A DNA stretch of 64,000 nt from Sabethes cyaneus (GCF_943734655.1 NC_071354.1:175053411-175117410), one strand, 5' to 3'; counted from the stretch's first letter, positions 22,024-35,110 are shown. Translations and numbers: made by a program. The notes: generated by a model not told the origin, from the sequence alone.

Positions 22024-22251
22024 AATGACAATTGAAATCTAAAATCAAAGAAAAGAAAAAACTTTGCAATTAAATCACGCTATTTAATATTTATTTGCGA
22101 CAGATACGTAGTTCGCCTACGACGTGCAGGCTTCATCAGTGTCTTATTTCAAAGCGTATACGTATCTGTCGCGAATAAATATTAAATAGTGGAATTTAGT
22201 CGGTAAAAGTTTTTTTCTTTTCTTTTATTTCAGAGGTCATATTCCACTAAG
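22024..22251. mobile_element. 228-bp imperfect hairpin element
   Basis: Inner arms CTATTTAATATTTATTTGCG plus ACAGATACGTA (22079-22113) are matched in inverse at 22160-22198. Weaker pairing continues outward through AAAGAAAAGAAAAAACTTT / AAAGTTTTTTTCTTTTCTTT. The loop contains CGACGTGCAGGCTTCATCAG. Confidence 0.65.
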
Positions 22252-22322
22252 AGGCTTCAAAAACTTCTGACTATTGACATGTTTCTCACTTTTCTTGAAT
22301 TTCATTGCAAATTGTCATCACA

Positions 22323-22601
22323 TACACATACATACATACATACATACATACATACATACATACATACATTTATACATACATACATACATACATACATACA
22401 TACATACATACATACATACATACATACATACATACATACATACATACATACATACATACATACATACATACATACATACATACATACATACATACATACA
22501 TACATACATACATACATACATACATACATACATACATACATACATACATACATACATACATACATACATACATACATACATACACACATACATACATACA
22601 T
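22323..22601 (+). repeat. (CATA)n microsatellite, about 280 bp
   Basis: About 69 nearly perfect CATA/TACA units with single interruptions (TTTATA near 22369, CACA near 22583). Every frame is open through it, giving meaningless repeat ORFs. Confidence 0.97.
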
Positions 22602-22659
22602 CGCACACATTGAATTCAATCAACATTTGATTGATACGTTTTGATTTCACACGTTTTAA

Positions 22660-23415
<756 letters not shown>

Positions 23416-23904
23416 TAGCAGTAATTAGCAACCAATTATACAGGTCTGAAATTGTCAGAAATCTATCTATGGCAATCAATTGAAACGTACAGCAACGCTA
23501 AAAGTACTCACATCGCGGCAAGTTTCAGAACTGATATTGAAGCGTAATTACTGCATTGCAACCATAATATCCGAAACCGAATATGATCGCAACAATCCAA
23601 TCGGTTGTCATTGAAATATTTATCACCAACCCAGCGTGAGGTATTACCTTTCAGTAACCACTCTCCTGCTTCTATATAAAACTTTACCAAGCGTTTCCAC
23701 TCTCCTATAGGCACATATTCGAAGTAGGAAAAACATGACAAACCACTGTTTACGGAATAATCACAAAAGTAATGGTACAGCAAAAAAAAGGGATTATTCA
23801 ATGACTACCGGGAACGATTGTAGACGGTTGGTTGAGCGCGTAGGTGTTGGTTAATCAGTTATCAATTGATAATCCGCTTTCTGATCGGCACACTGCTGAT
23901 ATCT

Positions 23905-23945
23905 GATAAGATATAAATAGCGGCTAAGCTGAACTGCAGAGGTAC
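23905..23945 (+). promoter_or_regulatory. TATA and GATA promoter-like cluster
   Basis: Plus strand: CTGATATCTGATAAGATATAAATAGCG. TATAAATAG (23912-23920) is an ideal TATA box and TGATAAG just before it is a GATA-factor site, with more GATA motifs at 23868-23880. Gut genes such as mosquito trypsins use this arrangement. No convincing coding exon follows within 500 bp (the first ATG gives 25 codons), so it may be a relic or drive a gene with a distant exon. Confidence 0.3.
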
Positions 23946-24429
23946 CTTCCTACCAACCGATACAATCTCACGTGCGTGTCAAGCTAGGTTTGATAAGCTT
24001 CAGCTGGATGGATTGGTATTCAAACTTAAGACATTATTTACTGCACTGCAGCGCAAATTTGATATCACCCCGAATAAGCCGTTAAACTTTGCAATGCAAA
24101 GGTGAATATTGCGTTTTGATTGAATAATCTTCCAACCCAGAAAGAAAAACCAATTGGCTTCGAGCACAAGGATGGAAATGCCATGCCGAGCATTGGATCA
24201 CCAAGCGAATACTAATGTGATAGGCATATTTCAGGTCCAGCTGACTGCAGAACAAAATTTCACCATATAAAAGAATAATGCTGGCTGGCCCTTGACAAAT
24301 GGGACATAATGCATACATTAGCATATATTGTTGATTTTCGAAGCGCGTACGAAGCCAACAGAGGAATACCTTTTACTCACACCTAGTGCATGTTAATGAA
24401 GCGCTCACGGGTGATTTTTTTTTCCTCAG

Positions 24430-25420
24430 ATATGAATGGTAACACGAAATAACCTACCGCCGCACCGGATCAATGAGAAGCGCCGCCGTTCTTCACGTGT
24501 CGCAGAGACTAGACAGTTTTTTTTATCCAATTTCGACGAACAGGCAGGCTCAACAAAAGGGCCAAAAAGACCTAATAAAAATAAAAATTCCAGGTTGCAT
24601 TATTTATTAACGCAAGCTATTTTTGCGTTATGCGAATTTCTGACGAACACAAAGTTTTCCGATTACTGCACTTGTATTTGTAACGAATAATATCCTAGTC
24701 TAAATTCCAATAATTTATTAATTCAAACTGTACATAAATAATAATTTAAATATAATAAAAATTGCTCTAAAAATATTTTTACTGACTACTCGTGATGTTG
24801 GAAAAAAATTACACAATACCACAATTCTTATCAACTCAATGCGCAAATATTTCATGGCTGCTTCTTCGGAGGTCGCGTCAATCAGTTACTCCCTACCGTT
24901 CTATGTGCATCAAAATGGTAGCTTTCGATTTCACGATACCTGCCGTTGATGTTAACAACACTGGGAATACTGAAAACCTCAATAAAGCAACACCTGCTTC
25001 GAATATTAATTCTTACCCTTATGCGTATGGTAAAAACGTGTGCGCTATGTAGGTAAATATTTCACTTTCAATAATAATGTGCACACAAATTTAATATTCG
25101 AAATATGCAGCCCAAGAAAACCTGTTACGTGATTCGAGAACGAAGTCAGAGTCAAAGTTTTAACCTTTTCTGTTCGACAAAGACGACGTTATTAAAATGC
25201 AAAAAAAAAATCATCCAAATGAATTAAAATTTCGTGCTCAAGATGGTTTTTATTTCCATCCAAAAATGAAGAAGCCGAAAATTGTCGATGTTTTTCATAT
25301 CGCTCTGGAACCAGGTGGAAACCACCAGACAAACCCAAACAACGTACATGTTTGGTATATCAATCTACCCACCGAAAGCGTCATAAACAACACAAACATC
25401 AAAGTACCCTACAAATAGGA
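24430..25420 (+). other. Stretch with several small unrecognised plus-strand frames
   Basis: Frames at 24436-24690 (basic start HRINEKRRRSSRVAETRQFF), 24792-25052 (KMVAFDFTIPAVDVNN, a true ATG) and 25197-25418 (EPGGNHQTNPNNVHVWYINL) have mixed composition rather than low complexity, but no family is recognised. They follow the promoter-like sequence at 23905 by 0.5-1.5 kb. They could be exons or relics; nothing links them by clear splice sites. Confidence 0.2.
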
Positions 25421-25619
25421 AGGTAGAAAGCTATTCGTTCGGCGGTGTCTTTTCAGGAAAGAATGTACAAACTCGTATTGCTTGTACAACGTGTTTTGAC
25501 ACAGTTCATGGTTCTATTTTTCTGGAGGCCATTGGAAGATAATTTGTTTCTTTATCACAAGATTTACGACTAGAATGATCAAAGGAACAGCACAGTGGCA
25601 GGCAGCTAGGATTTACATA

Positions 25620-25852
25620 TGCACTTAAGTCACTTTTTACGCGAATGATAAGTTCAGTGATTGATGAAAACTGCGGAAATTTCGCATAAAAACCGCGTAA
25701 ATTCGGAAATTCGTGCAAAAAGTATGTAAGTTCTAAAAATAAAATTCGGGTAATTTTTAAAATTTCGCTTTAAATTCGCGTAAAAACCTAAATACCTAAC
25801 TGAGCATAGCAATATGCTCGCAATAAACCGCATAAAAAGTGACTTTAATGTA
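25620..25852. mobile_element. MITE with TTAAGTCACTTTTTACGCG ends
   Basis: Left ACTTAAGTCACTTTTTACGC is inverted at the right (GCATAAAAAGTGACTTTAAT). The interior has degenerate repeats of CGCGTAAATTCG/CGTAAAAACC. About 230 bp. Confidence 0.6.
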
Positions 25853-25859
25853 CCAGGTG

Positions 25860-27500
25860 TGCTACTCTGCGATTCCATTTTTCGGTACTTTTATGACGTA
25901 TCGTTAAAATAAAACAAAAATCATACAGGTTTTTAAATCTTAATTTTCAAGCTCTCAAAATGTATAAATTAAAGAGTGGCTAAGTAACAAGCTTCCAGTT
26001 AGAATCACGACCATGCAAATAGTGATGGATAATCGCATAAGATGACTGTTAAAAGTTCTTTCCAAAAAGTGCCAATTGTAATAAAAATTATCCATACTCC
26101 ATCTACCGGACAAAGTTTTCGACCGAATGCACAACGGAACGTGCTGCAATCGAATCCCCGGAGCGTGCGACATTAATTTACATTCGCATGTCACAACGTA
26201 CAACTTATTTCACTTTCTATAGGACAAGGTTTCGAATGTATAGGCTGATACAGGCTGATGTCGTTGCAAACTAGACCTTATTTAGTCGTTTAAATTATGG
26301 GAATTCATTGAAAACGGAACTTTGTTAGGAACGACATAATGCTTTATTTTAATGAATTTATAAAGTAAGTTTTTATCGCTAGCGACTCCGGTTGTTCGTT
26401 TATCTCGAAAAAAATTAACTTCGTATCGGAAAAAAAACTTCACCCTCCGAAAGGGAAAAACGAATTAAGCCGATTTTTGCAACCTTGCTCATAAGTAAAG
26501 CGTATATTTTGGTGAGGGCGTTTTTCATTGAAATAAATGGTAACCGGAAGGCGCCAAGTCTGCTAAAAACAGCCAATAGGGTAAAACTTATCAAGTATTT
26601 TTTACTCAGCACAGCAAATTCACATATGCTAGGCTTAATAGTCAGCGATACGTAATCGAAATTGTTGAAATAAGAAATAAATTTTCATCAACGTTTTTCA
26701 TGCATATTTGCCGGGTTTATATTATATTATGAAAACCACAGATTCGCATATTGTTCGCTTCAAACAAATTAATTCTTGTCGGAGCAGTTCCCCCGCAGTG
26801 GTTTGACCTGATATCAGCAGCATGTGATGGATTGGTTATTTCTGATCCCATCAAATACAGAGCGTTGCTTTATATCCGTGTATATTCGGCATTATCACCA
26901 ATGTATTTGGTATTCCAGGCTGCACATATAATTAATTGTCCTTTGGGTCGTCAAAATGGATTCATTTATTATTTCCAGTAACAATTTGAGGCATACTTTA
27001 GGTATGTTTGTTACTTTCGATATGACTTTTGTTACTCTTGGCTTTAATCCGCGTGGAACCCTATTTCGTCTTGACTTTTCTTAGTATCGTTTTCCCTTAA
27101 CGCCGAAAAATTCGCTTTGAGACCACAGAAATAACCATTTTGTAAATCTAGAGCATTATTGTCCCAACCTTCTACTAGCAGTAGCAAGCGATGACTTCCA
27201 GTCGAAGTTTTCTTTGCAAAAAAGTATCATAACACAATACTTCCCGCAGTAATTGCTCTCTATTTATTACCAATTTTCGAGGTATGTTGTGATAACAAAA
27301 AACTGATATACACACAATATAAACAAATTACCTTTAAAAAGCTTTCCAATGGTGTTTGCGTTGGTGTTTTTTACATGGTGTATATGTTTGTTTATTTATA
27401 TACCTAAGACCCATTACTATTCGGGTTTATGCAACGGTGTGAATGCGATTGAGAATGAGGCAAATAAGACTGGTAAACAAATAATGTTGCCTTCGTTTGT
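25860..27500. other. Unassigned intergenic stretch
   Basis: Includes a minus-strand sequence at 26490-26590 (GGCTGTTTTTAGCAGACTTG then GCGCCTTCCGG) that looks repeat-like. No gene supported. Confidence 0.35.
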
Positions 27501-27508
27501 CATCAAAG

Positions 27509-28253
27509 CACTATGGGCCAGAAATTAAAATTTCGGGACAAATATATTTGCGGTTAAACGGCATGTCTCAGCTCAATGTAGTCTTCGGCAACTTTTTGAA
27601 TGAATGAGTATTTTCTGCAACTTTTGGAGAAAAAAACTTTTTTTTTAAATTATTTAAGAAAACAAAAGTTTGTATCATCCTAATAGGTGAATTCATGGTC
27701 ACCCTAATAGTGCAGGAAGATGCGCTATATTTTATTATTTTACTTCTCCGAAGACACCACCTTTGAAAAATTACACATTTTTCATCAAACGGTTTTTAAC
27801 CTAAAATCAGTTATAACTTATTAGTTAATACATATAAAGCAAAACAGTCTTCAGCAAAAATATTCCTCTTTTATGTGTAAAATATTTTCTAGAACATCAC
27901 ATTGAGCTGTCTGTTGAAATAAACATGTTACAAGAAGAAATGTGATTTGAGGGGTCGTTTATAAACAAAGGTCTATTGCTGAAAATGGGTAAAAGATAGA
28001 AGTTTCATGTATTTAGAAAAATTACTTGAAATTGGTTTATCTTTAATATTTTGAAACCAAAAAGGTGGAAAAAAATTTACTCAAAAAGTTATTACTTAAA
28101 TTGTTGTTTAAGTAACGCTTAAATATTGGACGACCCCTCCAAAATATGCTTCAATTTTTTATTCAAAAAGTTGCCGAAGACCACATTGAGCTGAGACATG
28201 CTGTTTAACCGCAAATATTTTTGTTCCGAAATTTTAATTTCTGGCCCATAGTG
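27509..28253. mobile_element. 745-bp element with about 90-bp inverted termini and CAAAG duplication
   Basis: Starts CACTATGGGCCAGAAATT and ends in its complement; the first 90 bp (through GTCTTCGGCAACTTTTTGAAT) are inverted at the right with few mismatches. CAAAG flanks at 27504-27508 and 28254-28258. The interior (GGTGAATTCATGGTCACC..., TGCGCTATATTTTATTA) matches diverged sequence at about 300-430. No coding capacity. Superfamily uncertain; a CACTATG start could fit hAT, but the 5-bp duplication does not. Confidence 0.8.
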
Positions 28254-28604
28254 CAAAGTAAGGATTAAATTCTTTTTACGCTGGCTTCAGTACTGGCACA
28301 TTTTTACACTGTCTGTTTGAAACTTGCACGGAACGAAAAATTGACACACACCTACATTTCAGACGCATAAATCAGTTAGAAATTATTGTAGGGTTTATCT
28401 CTAATTCCCGTCGTAGTAAGGTAGAAGCTACTCTAATTTTCATCATTTCTTAGGTGGATTTAATGAATACCCCAAAAGTTCTTGTGCTGATTTGACTCAA
28501 ACAGATTTACCTTCCGTTCCGTGCACTTTGAATTCACTAAAAAGCGATTATTAAAGCATTTTATTGAAATTACGCAACTGATTTTATTTATTCAATTCGT
28601 CGTA

Positions 28605-29193
28605 CCGTTTTAAAATCCGTCCATCAAAATTTTTCATCGTCCCAACTAAAAATCACAATAATGTTTACTCAATAACGATAAAGCACAGAAATGCAGTGCA
28701 GAATACAGCATACACCCGGGCAACATTACAATAGATCAATAATGTTGTGGTCAAAGTGATAAGCCCATACAAAAAAAAAAATGTTTACGAAGCTAGAGCG
28801 CATGTATTGGTGTAGGACAGCATGACAAATGTCATTCTGCCAAATTTCTGCTGGTCATGCAAGTTTTCCCGGCTGCGAAATAATGACAATGCGTTGCGTG
28901 AGTTGTTTTCATTTTATTAATGACGGAAATTGAAACGATTAGTCGACATTTTCTTCTTCGTCGCACGAAAAAACGTAACAAATTTGGCTGCTAGGAATTC
29001 TTTAATGGAAAAAAGCATTTAAATAGAACTCAGTCCACTTTGATTGATCGCGTATGATAGTCAAGAAACTAAAATATTAGGGAATAACTAATTTTGTATT
29101 GTGTGTCATAAAAATCGCTGATATTTTTAATAATTTGTGTTGGATAGGACGGGAATTGGCAATTACGACGAAGCAGCAACATACCCTACCTAA
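28605..29193 (+). repeat. Dispersed repeat, copy 1
   Basis: Reads AAATCCGTCCATCAAAATTT ... GACAATGCGTTGCGTGAGTT ... GGATAGGACGGGAATTGGCA ... CATACCC. A copy in opposite orientation lies at 42978-43445 (about 80-85% alike by eye). No terminal repeats or coding sequence recognised; family unknown. Confidence 0.75.
28668..28779 (+). mobile_element. 112-bp retroposed insert with A tail and 8-bp target duplication
   Basis: AATGTTTA occurs at 28660-28667 and 28780-28787. The insert ends in about ten A residues. It is absent from the paralogous repeat at 42978-43445, which gives the empty site. No Pol III boxes were seen, so it may be a retroposed transcript fragment rather than a SINE. Confidence 0.6.
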
Positions 29194-29309
29194 CATAAAT
29201 TATTTCAGAAGTTTTCAACTCTAAAAAATCATGATACAACTTACAGTACGAAAGAGGCAAACATTCACTGGAGCCTTTTCATGAAATTCAGTGGCTATTG
29301 TCTGTAGCC

Positions 29310-30993
29310 GAGTACGAATTTCCGGACAAACTGACGTGGCTGATCAAAGCTGCCATGGAGCGAGTGATATGCTACGTGCGCGATACGGGGACACTCTCGA
29401 GTCCTTGCGAATCGTGCAGAGGGTTGCGGCAAGGGGATTGACTGTCCTGCATATTATTCAATATTGCCATTGAAGGTGTGATCGAAACGAGAGGAACGAT
29501 CTTCAGCAAGAGTAGCCCACTCCTAACCTTCGCAGACGACCTCGACATCGTTACTAGAAATCTTGGGACGACGGAGGCAATCTACGCCCGGCTAAAAACG
29601 GCGGCTAGGAGGATTGGGTTACAAATCAATGCATTGCACTGCGTCGAAAGCCAAATATAAAGGGTGTCCCACAACAAATTGCACCACGGAAGAAGCCCAT
29701 TGTGTATTTTCTCTTGAAAATTTGAGTAGAAGTAGTTTAGAGTGTATTGTTTACACTCTATTTTTATCGCGGTCAGGTTTCCGAAAATTGGAAAAAATGG
29801 CGTCAACCAACGTCGCGAATTTATTTTACGCAAGCATTTGGAAAATCCTCAACTCTCTCATCATGAATGATGAGACTTACGTCAAGGCGGACTTCTGGCA
29901 GCTTCCGGAGCTACTGTACTTCACCGCCCAGCACACGTGTGATGTTCCGGAGGAAGTAAGGATGCAGAAACTTTTATAGTTTGCCAAGAAATATATGATT
30001 TAGCCAAAAAATACATCAAGTGGCAAACGGAGTGCGCCGTTCGTGACTACCGGGACTGTAAACGGGCAGATCTATCTCAAGGAGTGTTTACAGAAGCATC
30101 TGCCTCCTCTGTCGAAGCAACACGAGGGCCTTACGGTCTTCTGGCCTGATCTACCTTCGTGCCAATACCCAAAGGATGTATTGGAGCGGTACGAAGCCAA
30201 CGAAGTCACTTGAACACAACATGAACGCCTCCAACGCACCAAAACTAAGACCCATCGAAAAATACTAGGCTATTATGAAGCAGGCACTACAGAAGCATCC
30301 CAAGGAGGTCAAGTCTGAGGAAAACATGAAAAAAAGTGGATTTCCGTACAGATGAAGCTGCAACTAGGTTGTACAAAACTTTTTGAGTGGAGTTAAGCGT
30401 AAGGTACGAGTATACGGTTATGGTATTGAAGTTGAATGAATCAAATAAGCCAAAAGCTTACTGATGGGTTATATTTTGTTGTCTGAAAGTTTCAAAGGGA
30501 TCGGTCAATTAGGTAATTTTCTGCAGCGTTTCTTCCGTGGTGCAATTTGATGTGGGACGCCCTTTATCCCTACTAGCACAGTTGCTACAAACCAGTTGTG
30601 ACAACCGAAATGTGACTAATTCCAGTCGTGTCTGAGTTACTACAGCAAAAATGGACCAAAGTGTACTGCTTGAGATGGTAGCAAGAGGCTTCAGAGAAAG
30701 CTTCGTTTGCCTCCCACGGACAGTGACAGTGAAAGTTGGCAGATTACGGTGGACCGGCCACGTCGCAAGGATGCCGGACGACTGTGCAGTGAAATATGTT
30801 CTTTTCAAGAACCCCACCGGCACCAGGAATAGAGGGGCCACACGTGCTAGATGGCTCGACCAGGTTGAAGCCGACTGGTGTGTGTCAAGACGCTCAACGA
30901 ATTGACGACAAGTTGCCCAGGACCTAGTCAAGGAAGAGGACAGCTTGATACGGCAAGAGCCACCCCGGCTCTATGCTGGTAGAAGAAAACAAG
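29310..30993 (+). mobile_element. 5'-truncated RTE fragment, split by an ITmD37E transposon
   Basis: Plus-strand RTE homology starts in the reverse transcriptase (EFPDKLTWLIKAAMERV near 29312; RRGLRQGD-like motif with an in-frame stop; FADDLDIV near 29535) and stops at a KAKYM motif at 29655, where the DNA transposon is inserted. It resumes near 30690 (LPRTVTV), jumps over a deletion to RLRWTGHVARMPDD (30735), and reaches the family 3' end, including the GGCTCTATGCTG sequence near 30966. About 120 bp at 30568-30690 is not clearly RTE. Confidence 0.8.
29660..30564 (+). mobile_element. ITmD37E-type Tc1/mariner transposon, internally deleted
   Basis: Inverted termini AAGGGTGTCCCACAACAAAT (left) and its near complement (right, AAGGGCGTCCCACATCAAAT) are flanked by TA on both sides. 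About 905 bp. The plus-strand interior keeps pieces of the transposase: NDETYVKADFWQLPEL with the first catalytic Asp (near 29865), then in other frames KRSAPFVTTGTVNGQIYLKE, FWPDLPSCQY with the second Asp (near 30150) and PIEK with the Glu (near 30255). The N-terminal helix-turn-helix region is missing and several stops and frameshifts are present, so it is inactive. It lies inside RTE sequence, dating it after that insertion. Confidence 0.85.
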
Positions 30994-31781
30994 GAAGAGT
31001 AGATCACTTATTGTCGTCTCAATTTGTCTACATTAATTTATATATATTTATTTAAACTTCGTCATAGTTCTATAATATTTTTATATCAATTTCAGTGTTT
31101 TGTGTTGCTACAAGTGCGAAGCTGGCATTCAATTTGCTGTGGTTCACACGATCAATCTGGTGTCGTTCACGTACAACAGTTAGCACCTCCCAATGAGTAC
31201 TTCGGATAAGTAGTTTGTTTTATACAGTGTGCTTGTAGTTATGCTGGTAGATATATTTGATATTGACTTGTGTTGCGCGTAATATGCATCAGATAGCCTG
31301 GCCGTCAGGGACCTTCTAAACTTCGAGGTTGACCGATGATTCGAGGATTCGATGTTCACCCGGTAAAGATATTGAATTTCGATCAATTGCATGAACTATC
31401 GCTCGACAACGGCATTAAAATGAATACTCTTCAGATTAGTCTTTGAGTGAGTTTTCCCTGTTTGTGCCGCGAGTTTTGAATTGTCTTAATTGCCAGCAAT
31501 TGGACCATACGGCCATCTACTGTTGTAGTAAGGCACGGTGCGATAAGTGCAAGCAGAATTATGCAATTCTATTGACAGACTTATGAAAAAATCAACAACG
31601 ACTTTCTCCAAGTTTAAGTAACTTTTTGAACAATTTGTTATCGGAAAAACATATGGGTCATTCCACGGGAAATTTACAGTCAAAATTTTTTTTCTCTTCG
31701 GAATATTATTCTTTGTTCGTTCTTTCTTTTAAGTGTAGCAACTAGTTATAATTTGTCCTTAGCCACGAGGCTTCACATGTA

Positions 31782-32698
31782 GGGGAGTGTCGTCGTGGTT
31801 GGGCCACGTTTTGGAATTAGCTCATAACTTTCGTTTCAAAAGGAATTTTGGAAATCTAAATACATCGCTGCAAATGTCTAAGAATAAGGTATATTTCCGG
31901 AAAGTTTTGAACTGATTGCTTCAAAAATAAAAAAGTTATATGCATTTGTGTGAAGACAAAAAACGTTGTCATAGTCGGGCCATGTTGTACAGGTTGGGCA
32001 ACCGCAGAAAATCTAAGACATACGTATTGAAATTCTATATAGAGACATGAAAAGAATGAATTTCGTAAAAAATGGCTCATATAGGTACAAATACCCTATT
32101 TTTAATTGCATTTTTGCAAAATTTTGGCGATCTTGTAAAATCAATATTGCTACAATCGCCTTTTCCGAAGTGTACAACTACAATGAAAAAACAACATCTA
32201 GATTTTTATCGTATTCATTTTGCTTTATTTCATCACATTTTACGTGACTGACATTCTCTAGCGATTATTGCGCTTCTGTGCCTAAAATTATGGTGGCCCA
32301 ACCATGACTACTCAAGTGGCCCGACCTTTACAAATAGCGCTTTTCTAGCATTTCACCTTAGCCTTCCCAAACACCTTACTGGAGAGGATTTTTCTATAGT
32401 CTTCGTGTGCAGCACAACACACTTCATACATTTTCAAAATTTATCTCGATAATTACATTTCATGAATCATTTCTTGAAGAAAAGTTCATTGCGCCTGGAA
32501 AACTTTTTTTGTAAGATTTAGTCACTGAATTCTGTACGGGTGTTTTGAATACACGATTGAAACTCGCAATATTGTGAAAAGTTAACTATCACAGTAAGAA
32601 GTTTTACAATGGTTGTATCATAGATATTATGAGTTACTAAAACTGTAAAATCGCGATGGCCCGACCATAACAGTGGCCCGACGATAACGACAATACCC
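31782..32698 (+). mobile_element. 0.92-kb MITE (GGGGAGTGTCGTC ends), copy 1
   Basis: Left end GGGGAGTGTCGTCGTGGTTG, right end complement of GGGTATTGTCGTTATCGTCG, TA on both sides. GGCCCGAC/GTTGGGCCA motifs recur near both ends. An almost full-length copy in the opposite orientation is at 35786-36705. Confidence 0.82.
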
Positions 32699-33334
32699 TA
32701 CCAGTCTGATAAATTACATATAATTACAATGGAAAATGTACGATTCAGAACGGGTCTGAAAATAAACCCATTCTAAAGTCACTTAACACCGAATGGCCTG
32801 ATTCTGTTACAATTTGAATCCATGACCACTCGTTTGGCAAAGCAGATGCGATAACCTTGCGGTTACAGATCCTCCTGCTTGAGCTTTAAAGCTGGGTATC
32901 GAATTTTCTGAGGAGAAAACTGAGATTTTAGTGTTTTCCAGAATGCGTGAGTTAGCTCAGCTATTATTTCAGCTCATTTTAATCAGCAGCATAGATATTT
33001 GCTCATGAATTAAAATTGACAATGGTGCCACTACTAGAATAAGAAATAAATGGTTTTTCAGTATTTGTACTTAGAACTAGCACGCAAATAAAACTGATAA
33101 AAAGTTCTTCATTCTTAGCAGAACTACCCGATGAATTTCTTCTCAGAAATATCCATGCCTTGTATTCATTAATATGTATGACCTGTACTTTTCCCCCAGG
33201 TATCATGCAGTGGTCTTTTTTGTTGTGATTTTTGCTAAGAAAGCAGTAACAATTTTATTGGCCATGTCTCGACACCGCCGGAAAGGTCTGCTCACTGACA
33301 CAGTTTCCAACATCGAGCTTAAGTTATGAAAATA

Positions 33335-33754
33335 CTACCACCGCCTGGCGTAAGACATCAAGTCGTACCGTAAACCCTCATAAGCAAAGATAGCACACGT
33401 TACGGTTGGTGAACAAATAGGAATCACATCCTTGCCTCCGCATGGAGCCCATTTGTTAGTGCCACTGTTGTTGTTGCAGTAAACGCGTGCCCGTGCAGTG
33501 GCACTTCCCTCATCTACTACACTAGCATAGCAGGGCAGGGAAGAAGACTCAAGAGCACTTCGGAGGTGGCACACAGAGAGATAGGTATCAATAAACAGCC
33601 ATCGACTGCTCAGCGCGGTGCAAACTATCGCAACGACGCAAACGTTCTTCGGTTCAAAGGACCGTGTGGCCTGAAGAGCCATAAGATGCCTCTCTACCTG
33701 CCTGTCGTCTGTCATGAGCGTGTACCTATTTTCACGGCACGTAAGTGGGTTAAG
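33335..33754 (-). CDS. Uncertain ORF, no recognisable family
   Basis: The frame runs 148 codons from a TTG at 33781; the first ATG, near 33718, gives about 127 codons (MTDDRQVERHLMALQATRSF, ending YDLMSYARRW). The region is somewhat GC-rich and the plus strand is also partly open. There is a GTAAGT-type donor on the plus strand at 33741. I see no domain, signal peptide or membrane span; it may be chance or a 5' leader. Confidence 0.2.
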   Translation of the reverse strand, partial: LNPLTCRENRYTLMTDDRQVERHLMALQATRSFEPKNVCVVAIVCTALSSRWLFIDTYLSVCHLRSALESSSLPCYASVVDEGSATARARVYCNNNSGTNKWAPCGGKDVIPICSPTVTCAIFAYEGLRYDLMSYARRW

Positions 33755-35070
33755 TGAGCCCAGCAGGATAGAGGATTCCAATCAAAAGTTTTGATTCGTA
33801 GAAAAGTTTGTTGTTAGCTGTAGCTGTTGCGATTCATTTTACACAGAAAATCTAATCGAAAAAGTGTTCAATATTGCTTTGCTTGTTGTACGTTGAGTCC
33901 GAACTGAAAAACTGTAACGAGAAATATTGTCACGTTTATGTTCATTTATTTGCACTTCAATTGTTGGGAGCGAAATGAGGTACAATTGTTCGAGATGGAT
34001 CCAACGGTCGACAAAAGTTCGGCCATCAGAACAAGTACCTAATAAAAAGAAAACTTTTTTTATTTGGAAATAACACACAAATGTTAGGGGAAAACCTCTA
34101 TTGCGGTAGGTATAGCCAACACAGTGTCATCTACCATCACCACCGTCAGGTGAATGCTCTTTTGCCGCCGGTGTACAGTAGATAACCGACATATTATGAC
34201 AAGTACCATTTATGCAGCTGAATGCATGGGTAACTGCTTGTGTTGTTTAACCTCTTCATGCATTAAATGACATCAGCTGATAGCAGATAATCCCTCAAAA
34301 ATGTGTGGGAAAATGAGGAGAAAATTTTGCTTCATCATCAGATCAGCATTTTTGAATGAGATACTAAAATTTTGTTAAAGTTTATTTAGCTACCGGTATT
34401 TCTTCATCGGTTGTTTAAGAATTTGTTGCATTGACAAAAGTGCAAAGGTTCACTAATGAAACTGAAAACGATTCGATTCTGGACGATCAGAATGAAAACA
34501 ATTCATAACACCACCAATCGTAACGAATTACCTTTTCGCATTTTATTTACTCACTGTTCGAAAGAACGATATATTCACCAAGATTATTAAACAATGCACG
34601 CAAATCGTTTAAAATAACAGTCGTTTATCCGCTTTTCTCGCATTCCCATTAATTAGTTTAAAGTACCAAACAGGAACAAAAAAAAAGATGTCAACAGCTT
34701 TCGATTTATTTGTGCAAACCGAACACGTCCGGTCGACCCAGCATGCAGCAATCTATCGTACAACAATAAAAAACTATTAATGGAGATTAAATGCACATGC
34801 GATTGGGACCGTTGTTGTAGAACAATTCATACACACTCGACCATCATAAAACCGGCGGATCGGTGGACGACAACCGGGACCGCTGCAACGGTTGGCAGGC
34901 TGGCTGGTTAAGCCGATCGCGTGAACAATTAAGCTTAAATATTTAACGATGTGCTAAAAAGTGCACAAGTTGGAGTGCCACAATAATTTGCTTCGGATGC
35001 AGTAACCTATAAGGGCAACCCATTCAATGAACTGCAGCGCACTGTGGGAGTTCTGCCTGCGTCGATTGCT

Positions 35071-35110
35071 GTTGTCGTCGTCATCGTCGTCGTCGTCGTC
35101 AGCAGCGTCG
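35071..35110 (+). repeat. (GTC)n trinucleotide tract
   Basis: GTCGTCGTCATCGTCGTCGTC-type run followed by AGCAGCGTCG. The flanking 34850-35290 is relatively GC-rich and not obviously repetitive. A donor-like GAAT|GTAAGTG follows at 35140, but no coding exon could be supported. Confidence 0.8.

Noticed and set aside
22274..22650. Six overlapping frames of 78-121 codons across the CATA array
   Set aside because: They are read-through of a tetranucleotide repeat (YIHT/MYVC peptides) and appear in several frames on both strands.
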